Positions 44,490 to 52,393 of a stretch of 64,000 nt of DNA are shown piece after piece. This DNA comes from Peptococcaceae bacterium (lineage in GTDB: Bacteria > Bacillota > Desulfitobacteriia > Desulfitobacteriales > Syntrophobotulaceae). The stretch covers positions 1 to 64,000 of the forward strand of contig JAAYUV010000008.1 of NCBI GenBank assembly GCA_012517475.1, given 5' to 3'. Made by a program: the position numbers and the translations under genes. The notes beneath the pieces were generated by a model that saw nothing but the letters and a program-made list of their open reading frames with translations, did not search any database and was not told the DNA's origin. Each line of letters begins with the position of its first letter. The first letter of the stretch is position 1.

Positions 44490-44949
44490 GGTGATAAATC
44501 CCCCTTCAGTTAAATAAAAATATTTGAATGAACCTAAAGGTCCATATTCGCAAAAGAAAAAAGCCTAAAAAAGAAAAAAGACACTTAAGCCCACAAAAAA
44601 ACCGCTGTTTTTTTAGGGTATAAAGCATCTTTGCTTTCTTCCATATAAGATATTAAAAAATTAACACACTTCTTTCAAAATAACAAGTGGGAAAGTTTAT
44701 GTATACATAATAAATTTTAGCTTTAGAAAAGAATTCTATTGATTATTGATTGATTTTGGTTTGATTTAGGTTTTCATGAAATTCGGGAAAAAAACCAATA
44801 CTATATGGGATGTCTTATATTCAGTAAAGTAGAGATCTTATTGAATTTAAGCTTATAAGCAGGAAAAATATAGTAACAAAAAGAAAGTACTATGTACCTT
44901 TAATCAAAGGCCTATTTATAAATGACGAAAGATAAGGGGGCTTATTAGA
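44490..44949. other. Divergent intergenic region, glnA / AmmeMemoRadiSam gene
   Basis: AT-rich, no gene. It holds the glnA leader described separately and presumably both divergent promoters in 44690-44930. Confidence 0.5.
44558..44637 (-). promoter_or_regulatory. Possible ANTAR-type attenuator in the glnA leader
   Basis: In transcript order: hairpin AAAGC-AAAGAT-GCTTT (44637-44622), 5-bp stem with a hexaloop having A1 and G4 as ANTAR proteins need; then a stem AAAAAAAC/GTTTTTTT with CCC/GGG base (44618-44590) followed by a T-rich run (44580-44559). Only one clear hexaloop is seen, so the assignment is tentative. Confidence 0.35.
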
Positions 44950-46212
44950 ATGAGTCTTGTTTATGTTGGATTTGTTCCCCATCCGCCGATTGTCATTCCG
45001 GAGGTCGGAAAAGGAGAGGAAAAAAACAGTCAGGCGACAATTGATGCTTTATATAAGCTTGCAGAAGAAATTATTAAATTAGAAGTTAAAACGGTATTGA
45101 TTGTTTCCCCCCATGCGCCTCTGGCGGAGGAAGGATTAGTTTATTTAGAGGGGAAGACCTTAAGCGGAAATTTGGCTCGTTTTGGGGCAAATCACACCAA
45201 ATTTTCTTTTGAAGCAAATGAAGATATTCTGGGAAAAATAGGGGAAGAAATAGAGGAGTCTTTTTCTGAACGCTCTGAACTTGATCATGGGGTCATGGTT
45301 CCGCTTTACTTTTTGCGAAAAGCGGGTTGGGAAGGAAAAATAGTAGTTTTGGGAATGCCCCTTAAAAAACCGGAGTATTATGGAAGAAAGATATCCCAAA
45401 TATTAAATGACTCGCCTGAACGCTGCGCCATTGTAGCAAGCGGGGACCTTTCCCACCGGCTGAAAGAAGACGGTCCCTACGGATTTCATCCGTCGGGGCC
45501 TAAAGTAGACAGCCTTATTGTAAAAGGTTTGAAAAAGGACTCTTCTCTGGTTAGAGCGATTCCTTCTGTTTTATTAGAGGAAGCGGCTCAATGCGGTTAT
45601 AATTCTTTGCTTTTTGCTCTTGGCGCAAGAGAAGGTTCCATAAAAGTTTTTTCCTATGAAGGGCCTTTTGGAGTTGGTTATCTTGTCGCAGAAATCTACC
45701 GGTCTTCGCCGGTGGCAGGGTTCGCCAGGGAATGTTTAACTTATTATTTAACAGCTCAGCCCTTTGATAAACTGGTTATACCCGGCGATCCGCTTCTAAA
45801 GGAAAAGAAAAGCTGTTTTGTAACCTTAAAAAAAGATGGTGAATTGAGAGGGTGTATTGGTACGGTACAGCCGGTAAGGGATAATCTTGCATCGGAGATT
45901 AAACATAATGCCATAGCGGCAGGAACGCAGGATCCGCGTTTTTGGGCCGTACAGGGTGATGAACTTCCTTTAATCTCTGTTTCAGTGGATGTGCTGGGGG
46001 ATATGGAAAAGATCTCGGGTTATGATGAATTAGATCCGGGGCGTTATGGTGTTGTTGTTCGGCGTGGGGGAAAAGTGGGTTTGTTATTGCCCCATTTGGA
46101 AGGAATTGATACCGTAGAAGAGCAGGTTCGGATTGCCAAACAAAAAGCGGGAATATCCGCGGCAGAAGAAGTTGAGCTTTGGCGGTTTGAAGTTGAAAGG
46201 TACTTTGAGTAG
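44950..46212 (+). CDS. AmmeMemoRadiSam system protein, LigB-like/AMMECR1 fusion
   Basis: A 420-residue two-domain protein. Residues 1 to about 255 are a class III extradiol dioxygenase (LigB/Memo-like) domain with GFVPHPPIVIPEVG, VSPHAPL, ELDHGVMVPLYFL and SGDLSHRL. Residues from about 260 are AMMECR1 (FVTLKKDGELRGCIGT, then LPLISVSVDVL). Together with the radical SAM gene that follows they form the AmmeMemoRadiSam system, widespread but of unknown function, perhaps protein or small-molecule modification. The ATG has GGGGG upstream. The next gene starts 22 bp later. Confidence 0.85.
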   Translation: MSLVYVGFVPHPPIVIPEVGKGEEKNSQATIDALYKLAEEIIKLEVKTVLIVSPHAPLAEEGLVYLEGKTLSGNLARFGANHTKFSFEANEDILGKIGEEIEESFSERSELDHGVMVPLYFLRKAGWEGKIVVLGMPLKKPEYYGRKISQILNDSPERCAIVASGDLSHRLKEDGPYGFHPSGPKVDSLIVKGLKKDSSLVRAIPSVLLEEAAQCGYNSLLFALGAREGSIKVFSYEGPFGVGYLVAEIYRSSPVAGFARECLTYYLTAQPFDKLVIPGDPLLKEKKSCFVTLKKDGELRGCIGTVQPVRDNLASEIKHNAIAAGTQDPRFWAVQGDELPLISVSVDVLGDMEKISGYDELDPGRYGVVVRRGGKVGLLLPHLEGIDTVEEQVRIAKQKAGISAAEEVELWRFEVERYFE

Positions 46213-46234
46213 CCGTTATCCGGAGGATAAAAAG

Positions 46235-47182
46235 ATGACAGAAGTTGTGGAATGCGATCTTTGTCCGCATCATTGTAAACTGGCAGAGGGGCGGACCGGT
46301 TTTTGCAAGGCAAGAACCGCAAAAGGAGGAGAAATTATTTCTCTTACTTTTGGTGAAGTTGCTTCGGTTCATCTGGATCCGATTGAAAAGAAGCCTCTTT
46401 ATCATTTTTTCCCCGGCAGCTGGATTCTTTCCGCCGGAGGGTATGGCTGCAACCTCAAATGTTTTTATTGTCAAAATCATGAAATCTCCCAGAAGGTTGA
46501 ACCAGGTCATAAGGTTAGTCCGGAACAGCTGGCCCGCTTTTCGGAAGAGGATGAATCCATCGGAATATGTTTTACCTATTCAGAACCCCTTGTGTGGTAT
46601 GAAATGATTGCCCGGACTGCTCCCCTGGTGAAAAAACAAGGGGGGAAAGTCCTACTCGTGAGCAATGGGATCATAGAAGAGAAATATCTTGAAAACCTTA
46701 TTCCGTTTTTGGATGCAGCCAATATTGATATCAAAGGATTCACCGAAGAATTTTACCGGAAACATACCGGGGGCAAATTGGAGTGGGTTTTACGTACTGT
46801 GGAAAAGTTGGCTCCGAAGGTTCATACAGAGATCACAACTTTAGTGATTCCTACTTTAAATGACAGTCCTGATGAAATAAAAGGGCTGGCATCCTGGCTG
46901 GCAAAATTGGATGCGCCGGTGGCCTGGCATCTGAGCAGATATTTCCCCATGTATCAATGCGATATTCCTCCGACAGAGGAAAAGAAGCTTAGGGAGCTTT
47001 GGGGATTAGCAAAAGATTATTTGCCTTACGTCTATTTGGGAAATATGGCTGGCGGAAATAATACGTACTGTCCTCAATGCGGTTCGGAAGTAATCAAAAG
47101 GGGAAGAGAGATAACAATGCATACAAAGGACAGCAAATGCCAGAGATGCGGAAAAGAAATATGGGGGATAGGATTACAGTAA
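46235..47182 (+). CDS. AmmeMemoRadiSam system radical SAM enzyme
   Basis: A 315-residue radical SAM protein related to pyruvate-formate-lyase activase. The SAM motif is CNLKCFYC within GGYGCNLKCFYCQNHEIS; an N-terminal Cys cluster CDLCPHHC ... GFCKAR and a C-terminal zinc ribbon (CPQC ... CQRC) flank it. It probably modifies a target with the AMMECR1/LigB partner. The ATG at 46235 (MTEVVECDLC) has CGGAGG 9 bp upstream. It forms an operon with the preceding gene. Confidence 0.85.
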   Translation: MTEVVECDLCPHHCKLAEGRTGFCKARTAKGGEIISLTFGEVASVHLDPIEKKPLYHFFPGSWILSAGGYGCNLKCFYCQNHEISQKVEPGHKVSPEQLARFSEEDESIGICFTYSEPLVWYEMIARTAPLVKKQGGKVLLVSNGIIEEKYLENLIPFLDAANIDIKGFTEEFYRKHTGGKLEWVLRTVEKLAPKVHTEITTLVIPTLNDSPDEIKGLASWLAKLDAPVAWHLSRYFPMYQCDIPPTEEKKLRELWGLAKDYLPYVYLGNMAGGNNTYCPQCGSEVIKRGREITMHTKDSKCQRCGKEIWGIGLQ

Positions 47183-47215
47183 GATCGTGTATACAATATT
47201 TATTTTAAAAAACAC

Positions 47216-47244
47216 TTTACAGATTTATCGTTTGATACTATAGT
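47216..47244 (+). promoter_or_regulatory. Sigma-A-type promoter of amt
   Basis: TTTACA (47216-47221), 17-bp spacer, TATAGT (47239-47244). It lies upstream of the leader terminator, so amt is transcribed through it. Confidence 0.65.
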
Positions 47245-47254
47245 ACTGGTATAA

Positions 47255-47324
47255 CCTAATGATATGGATCCATTTGCAGGCAACGAGGCCTCAAAAAAAG
47301 TGCAAGCTTTTTTTGAGGCCTTCT
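47255..47324 (+). promoter_or_regulatory. Leader attenuator of amt, ANTAR-like
   Basis: Hairpin AGGC-AACGAG-GCCT (47278-47291) has a hexaloop with A1 and G4, and its 3' strand is part of a perfect 13-bp terminator (47287-47299 with 47308-47320) followed by TTCTTAATTTT. A weaker upstream hairpin closes AATGAT (47258-47263), also A1/G4, through T-A and CC/GG with one bulge. Formation of the hexaloop hairpins would block the terminator. Confidence 0.55.
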
Positions 47325-47372
47325 TAATTTTCAGAATTCTTACATCATATTATTTTTAAGGAGGAGAAAAAA

Positions 47373-48632
47373 ATGAATTTCACATCGGGCGATATTGCTT
47401 TTATGCTGGTTTGTACAGGGCTCGTATTTTTAATGACACCAGGCCTTGCATTCTTTTACGGGGGGCTTGTTAAGAAACGCCATGTTCTATCTATCATGAT
47501 GCAAAGCATTGCCGCACTTGGCATTGTAACACTGATCTGGGTAATAATCGGTTATTCTCTGGCTTTCGGACCAGATGTCGGTTCGATCATCGGCGGTCTG
47601 GATCACGCCTTGCTCAAAGGGGTGGGCTTGGAAGGAAGAAGTGAAGGTGCAGCCATTCCTCATCTGTTATTCATGGTATTCCAGTTGATGTTTGCCATCT
47701 TGACTCCTGCCTTAATGACCGGCGCTACGGCCGAACGCTTGCGTTTTCCGGCATATGTATTGTTGATCGGACTTTGGAGCCTGATCGTCTATGCTCCGGT
47801 CGCACATTGGGTGTGGGGCGGCGGTTGGTTAAGTCAACTGGGGGCTCTTGATTTCGCCGGCGGCACCGTTGTTCATATCAGTTCCGGGTTCTCCGGCTTA
47901 ATTGCCGCTATGGTAATCGGAAAGCGTTTAAACAGGTCTACTGACCCGACAATCCCTCACAATATTCCTTATGTTATCCTCGGCGGCGGATTATTGTGGT
48001 TTGGCTGGTTCGGCTTTAATGCCGGCAGCGAACTTGCAGCAGACGGCACGGCTGTCATCGCTTTCGTTACAACCCATATCGCTGCAAGCGCAGGACTGCT
48101 TGGCTGGGTTTTAATTGAGAAGCTTCATCATGGAAAACCAACCGTACTGGGTGCTGTTTCCGGGGCTGTAGCCGGTTTGGTTGCAATCACTCCCGCTTGT
48201 GCTTTTGTCACACCGGCTGCCTCTATCATTATCGGATTAATATCAGGAGCTGTCTGTTACTTTGCAGTGGCAATCCTTAAAGAAAAACTTGGATATGACG
48301 ATGCTCTGGACGCATTCGGAATTCACGGTATCGGCGGAACTTGGGGCGCTTTGGCCACCGGGATATTCTCCACAACGGCGGTTAACTCCCTGGGTGCGGA
48401 CGGACTTTTCTACAGCGGAAGCTTCCATCAGGTTGCTGTTCAGGGGATTGCAGTTTTAGCCACCTATGCTTATGCAGGTATTGCTACCTTCGTTATTCTG
48501 AAAGTAATCAGCGCAATTACACCGCTTACTGCTTCCGATGAGGAACAGGTTTCCGGCCTCGATACCACTCAGCATGGTGAAAGTGCTTATCCGGATATGG
48601 ATGGTCTTACGTCTCCGACGTTTAATGTATAA
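47373..48632 (+). CDS. amt: Ammonium transporter
   Basis: A 419-residue Amt/Mep family channel with about 11 membrane helices. Signatures: DIAFMLVCTGLVFLMTPGLAFFYGGLV at the start, FAGGTVVHISSGFSGL, and DDALDAFGIHGIGGTWGALATG with the twin-His pore residues. The ATG has AAGGAGGAG. No glnK/PII gene follows, which is unusual for bacterial amt. Expression probably depends on antitermination at the leader terminator under nitrogen limitation. Confidence 0.93.
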   Translation: MNFTSGDIAFMLVCTGLVFLMTPGLAFFYGGLVKKRHVLSIMMQSIAALGIVTLIWVIIGYSLAFGPDVGSIIGGLDHALLKGVGLEGRSEGAAIPHLLFMVFQLMFAILTPALMTGATAERLRFPAYVLLIGLWSLIVYAPVAHWVWGGGWLSQLGALDFAGGTVVHISSGFSGLIAAMVIGKRLNRSTDPTIPHNIPYVILGGGLLWFGWFGFNAGSELAADGTAVIAFVTTHIAASAGLLGWVLIEKLHHGKPTVLGAVSGAVAGLVAITPACAFVTPAASIIIGLISGAVCYFAVAILKEKLGYDDALDAFGIHGIGGTWGALATGIFSTTAVNSLGADGLFYSGSFHQVAVQGIAVLATYAYAGIATFVILKVISAITPLTASDEEQVSGLDTTQHGESAYPDMDGLTSPTFNV

Positions 48633-48683
48633 ATAGGTCTTACCGCCTCCTGGTGACTGTTTGCCAATACACTCCCCTTAATT

Positions 48684-48718
48684 AACCATGGGAAATATAA
48701 GTTTCCTGTGGTTTTTTT
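48684..48718 (+). terminator. Terminator of amt
   Basis: Stem AACCATGGGAAA/TTTCCTGTGGTT (two G-T pairs), 6-nt loop, T tract. Confidence 0.75.
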
Positions 48719-48797
48719 ATTTTCTCTTCCTAAAGGGGTATAATGTAATAGTAAGTTTAATGGAACGATAATAGAAAAATAAAGGTGTGGATCGGAC

Positions 48798-49367
48798 ATG
48801 GAAAATTTAGACCCAAAGACAGTGTTTTACTGGAGCGAACCGGTTCGGAAAAATGATGCTGCTTTTGAGTTATTCACAGCCGTTTGCAACCGCGGGCTTA
48901 TTTGCAGCGGGTTGGGACAAAGAACAGGCTACCGTGATCAATGTCTCAGGGATGTAGAGGCGACGGTTGAAAAGTATCTGCGGGGGTACCGTATTGTTCC
49001 GGACAAAGGGGCAAATCTTTCCGTCATTAGGCAGATAAGGGAGTATCTTGAAGGGCTGCGGCAGGAATTTACCATAAATCTTTACCCCTTGGGCACGGAA
49101 TTTCAGATGAAGGTTTGGGAAGAACTTCGCAACATCCCATATGGCGAGACCTGCAGCTATTCGGAAATTGCCGAAAAAATAGCATGCCCGAAAGGGCAAA
49201 GGGCGGTGGGAATGGCCAATAACCGGAATCCCCTGGGGGTGGTTGTGCCCTGCCACCGGGTTATTGGAAAGAAAGGTGACCTCGTGGGGTATGCAGGGGG
49301 CCTCGGAATTAAAAAAATGCTGCTTGAGCTGGAGAAACAGGGGAAGAAAGAAAGCTTTTATGAATAA
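48798..49367 (+). CDS. ogt: Methylated-DNA--protein-cysteine methyltransferase
   Basis: A 189-residue DNA repair protein that removes alkyl groups from O6-alkylguanine. The active-site motif is VVPCHRVIG (acceptor Cys about residue 152), with the helix-turn-helix IPYGETCSYSEIAEKI before it. An N-terminal Ada-like ribonuclease-type domain is present and short. The start ATG has an AAGGTGTGG site. The next gene's ATG overlaps its 3' end by 8 bp, so they are translationally coupled. Confidence 0.88.
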   Translation: MENLDPKTVFYWSEPVRKNDAAFELFTAVCNRGLICSGLGQRTGYRDQCLRDVEATVEKYLRGYRIVPDKGANLSVIRQIREYLEGLRQEFTINLYPLGTEFQMKVWEELRNIPYGETCSYSEIAEKIACPKGQRAVGMANNRNPLGVVVPCHRVIGKKGDLVGYAGGLGIKKMLLELEKQGKKESFYE

Positions 49368-50271
49368 GCCATATTATACATTGAATGAACATTTGCGGGA
49401 GGTTTTCGGGGAAAAGGTTATTAAGGTTTCCTTGAGCGCAGGTCTCAGCTGTCCGAACAGGGATGGTACACTGAGTACCGGCGGCTGTATCTTTTGCAGC
49501 GGAAAGGGTTCAGGGGATTTCGCCGGGGAAAAAGAATTATCTATTCCCGAACAATTTGCACGGGTAAGGGAAAGAACAGTGAAGAAATGGCCTAAAGCCA
49601 AATACATTGCTTATTTTCAGTCTTTTACAGGAACATATGGACCGGCGGAATATTTGAAAAGCTTGTATGAGGAAGCACTCCGACAGGACGGGGTAGTCGG
49701 GCTGTCCATTTCAACCCGGCCCGACTGCATATCGCCGGAAATATTAGCGGTGCTGGATGAACTCAACCGGAAAACGTATTTATGGATTGAACTGGGATTA
49801 CAATCAATCCATGCTAAGACTCTAGCGTGGATCAATAGGGGACATGATTACGGCTGCTTGACAGAAGCGGTATACAGACTGCGGCAAAAGGGTATCCGGG
49901 TATGTGTTCATATTATTTTGGGATTGCCCTGCGAGAGCCGCCGGGAGATGATCGAAACGGCTCATATGGCGGGAAATTTGCCGATTCAGGGAATAAAGAT
50001 CCATTCTCTGCATATCTTAAGGGGAACACCCCTGGCCGATCTTTATGAACGGGAAAAGTTTCCGCTTCTGACCATGAGAGAGTACATCGAATTGGTTGCC
50101 GACATTCTTGAAATTTTACCGAAAGGGTTAATCATCCATAGGTTAATGGGAGACGGACCGGAAAAAGAAGTGGTCGCACCGGAATGGACCCGCCGAAAAT
50201 GGGAAGTCTTAAACGGTATTGATCGGGAGATGGCCAGAAGGGGCGGTTATCAGGGGAAAAGGCTTCAATGA
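49360..50271 (+). CDS. Radical SAM protein, TIGR01212/YtqA family
   Basis: A 303-residue radical SAM protein of the YtqA/YhcC family. The cluster motif is SCPNRDGTLSTGGCIFC; the first Cys lies 12 residues before the CxxC pair, as in this family. ISTRPDCI and IHSLHILRGTPL are further conserved stretches. Its reaction is unknown. The start is placed at ATG 49360 (MNKPYYTLNEHLREVFG), the family's normal N-terminus, overlapping ogt by 8 bp. It converges on the aminomutase gene with a 7-bp overlap. Confidence 0.85.
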   Translation: MNKPYYTLNEHLREVFGEKVIKVSLSAGLSCPNRDGTLSTGGCIFCSGKGSGDFAGEKELSIPEQFARVRERTVKKWPKAKYIAYFQSFTGTYGPAEYLKSLYEEALRQDGVVGLSISTRPDCISPEILAVLDELNRKTYLWIELGLQSIHAKTLAWINRGHDYGCLTEAVYRLRQKGIRVCVHIILGLPCESRREMIETAHMAGNLPIQGIKIHSLHILRGTPLADLYEREKFPLLTMREYIELVADILEILPKGLIIHRLMGDGPEKEVVAPEWTRRKWEVLNGIDREMARRGGYQGKRLQ

Positions 50272-51512
50272 TTTTCATAATAAACAATCTTTCCTTCCCA
50301 GGTACGGAGTACGGCTCTATGATCGTTAAGAGAAAGCAGGTATTGCGGAAGAACCGGGGTCTTGCCTCCTCCCATCGGTGCATTGATAATGTAGTATGGG
50401 ACCGCCAGGCCTGAGGTGAAACCCCGGAGGGATTCCATTATTTTCAGTCCATCGTAAATCGAAGGGATAAAATGGCGGGTACCTTTCACATTTTTAGCAT
50501 GAAAGATGTAATATGGGCGAACCCGGATCTTTAATAGTTCTTGGTTTAATTTTTTCATCACATCCGGATTGTTATTAATGTTTTTTAGGAGAACTGCCTG
50601 GTTTCCCAAAATAACACCGGCAGAGATCAAGCTGTCTGCAGCCGCTTTCGCTTCCAGAGTAACCTCCTTGGGATGATTGAACTGTGTATTGAGATAGATG
50701 GGGGGGTATTTAGCCAATATCCGAATTAGCTCATCGGTAATACGCATCGGAAGTGTAACAGGGACCCTTGTACCCAGTCGTTTTATTTCAACATGCGGGA
50801 TGCTGTGCAATTCACCGAGGAGCCAATCAAGGGTGTTGTCACTCAATAAAAGCGCATCACCGCCGGTTACCAGAACATCCCTGATCTCGGGGTTTGAACG
50901 TATATAGTTTAAAGCTTTGGTTAAATCTTCGCGTTTCCTATGCTCGTCGATTTGTCCAATATTACGACGTCGCTGGCAATGACGGCAATACATGCCGCAG
51001 ATGTTAGTCACGTTAATGATTAACCTGTCCGGATAACGTCTGGTTATACAGGGGGCAGGTGAGTTTAATATTTCTCCCATGGGATCAGTTTCTCCGGCTT
51101 CGTCCAAAAGTTCGGCATGCTTTGGAATCCCCTGGAGAACGATAGGATCTTCATAATCACTAAAATCCATTAAACTTAGGTAATAGGGCGACACAGCCCA
51201 ACGGTAAGCTTTACCCACATCTGTTATCTCGTTCTTTTGAGTATCCGTTAAAGGAAATATTGCATCCAACGTATTGATATCGGTAATCCTGTGTCTCATT
51301 TGCCAATGCCAATTACTCCAGTCTTCCTGAGTTGCCTTGAAGTGACGGAGGATCCTACTTTTTTGCATTTCATAGAATTCCAACAGTTTAAATCCTGTTT
51401 TCACTGTTTTAGCTTGTTTTAAATAAGGTTCGGCTTGTTCTTTTAACTTTTGAGCCCTCTTCACAGAATAGCCCTGAAAATCTTTATCCCTATGATAGAA
51501 ATCTATAGCCAT
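50265..51512 (-). CDS. Probable glutamate 2,3-aminomutase (KamA family)
   Basis: A 415-residue radical SAM, PLP-dependent aminomutase. The SAM motif is CGMYCRHC (Cys172, 176, 179) and the PLP Lys is Lys384 in APMGGGKTPV. In lysine 2,3-aminomutase two Asp residues hold the substrate's side-chain ammonium; the aligned positions here are Asn314 (KNINNN) and Lys340 (FHAKNV), so the enzyme should not bind lysine, and glutamate is the better guess. It would make beta-glutamate, a possible osmolyte. A BusR-like osmotic regulator gene lies directly upstream in the other direction. The ATG has AAGGAGG. Confidence 0.8.
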   Translation of the reverse strand: MAIDFYHRDKDFQGYSVKRAQKLKEQAEPYLKQAKTVKTGFKLLEFYEMQKSRILRHFKATQEDWSNWHWQMRHRITDINTLDAIFPLTDTQKNEITDVGKAYRWAVSPYYLSLMDFSDYEDPIVLQGIPKHAELLDEAGETDPMGEILNSPAPCITRRYPDRLIINVTNICGMYCRHCQRRRNIGQIDEHRKREDLTKALNYIRSNPEIRDVLVTGGDALLLSDNTLDWLLGELHSIPHVEIKRLGTRVPVTLPMRITDELIRILAKYPPIYLNTQFNHPKEVTLEAKAAADSLISAGVILGNQAVLLKNINNNPDVMKKLNQELLKIRVRPYYIFHAKNVKGTRHFIPSIYDGLKIMESLRGFTSGLAVPYYIINAPMGGGKTPVLPQYLLSLNDHRAVLRTWEGKIVYYENH

Positions 51513-51557
51513 AATAAGAACCTCCTTTCGAAATAACGATTAACAACTAACAACTTT

Positions 51558-51586
51558 ATGTTAACATTAGAGTTGTCATGCGTCAA
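51558..51586 (-). promoter_or_regulatory. Probable promoter of the aminomutase gene
   Basis: On the minus strand TTGACG (51586-51581), 17-bp spacer, TAACAT (51563-51558), about 45 bp before the start codon. Confidence 0.5.
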
Positions 51587-51763
51587 GGGTAAAAAAAGCT
51601 TGAATAATGTCAGGTTTTCTTCGATTTTTCACTGTGTCCAAAGGATATTATTGTGTTCGAACTTAGCCTACTGTAGAATTGTGGTAGCAAAAGATCGTAA
51701 ACATTATTAGTTGGGAAGAATATGATTAAGTCTTAAATATAAAGTGAAAGCAAGGGATTTGTT

Positions 51764-52366
51764 TTGGAACAAGCGAGGTACCAGGAAATAGCCAACGAAA
51801 TAGCACATGCCATTGTTTTAGGGGAATATCATGAAGGCGATAAAATTCACGGAAGGTCTACTTTAGCGGGGAGATTTAACGTTTCTCCGGAAACGATTCG
51901 CAGATCAATTGCCATTTTGCAAAATGAAGGAGTCGTTGCCGTAAAGCAGGGAATAGGGATTATTGTCAACTCCAAAGTACAAGCAGAGAAATTCTTAAGG
52001 TCGTTTAACCAAAAGAATGAAATTCAGGCGTTTATGGAGGAATTAAAGGTTTTAACCGAGAAGAGACGTGAAATAGACAGGCAGATTGATGTGCTTTTGG
52101 GTAAGGTCTCTACGTACGCGGATCGTTTTATTTCCAGGTGGAATGATGTGGCTGAAATTGAAGTAAATCATAACTCTCCGGCGGTGGGGCGTACTCTGAG
52201 GGATTTGAAAATCAGAGAAATAACTGGGGCAACTGTCGTTGGCGTGGTAAGAAACGGGTATGAGAACTTTTCCCCGCAGGCGGATTATATACTCCGGGAA
52301 GGGGATATCTTATTGGTTGTCAGTTCCGAGGGCGGGAAAGAGAAGGTTGAATCCTTGCTATATTAA
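51764..52366 (+). CDS. GntR/RCK_C regulator, BusR-like
   Basis: A 200-residue regulator: GntR winged helix (about 1-68, NVSPETIRRSIAILQNEGVVAVKQGIGI), a coiled-coil linker (about 75-115) and a TrkA_C/RCK_C domain (about 125-200, GATVVGVVRNG ... LREGDILLVV). The same architecture in BusR of Streptococcus and Lactococcus binds c-di-AMP and represses osmolyte uptake. Direct evidence for c-di-AMP binding here is lacking. The start is TTG with CAAGGG upstream. It is followed 28 bp later by a LytS-like kinase gene and faces the aminomutase gene. Confidence 0.8.
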   Translation: MEQARYQEIANEIAHAIVLGEYHEGDKIHGRSTLAGRFNVSPETIRRSIAILQNEGVVAVKQGIGIIVNSKVQAEKFLRSFNQKNEIQAFMEELKVLTEKRREIDRQIDVLLGKVSTYADRFISRWNDVAEIEVNHNSPAVGRTLRDLKIREITGATVVGVVRNGYENFSPQADYILREGDILLVVSSEGGKEKVESLLY

Positions 52367-52393
52367 AACTATTTAAGAGTCTGGGGATTAAAG

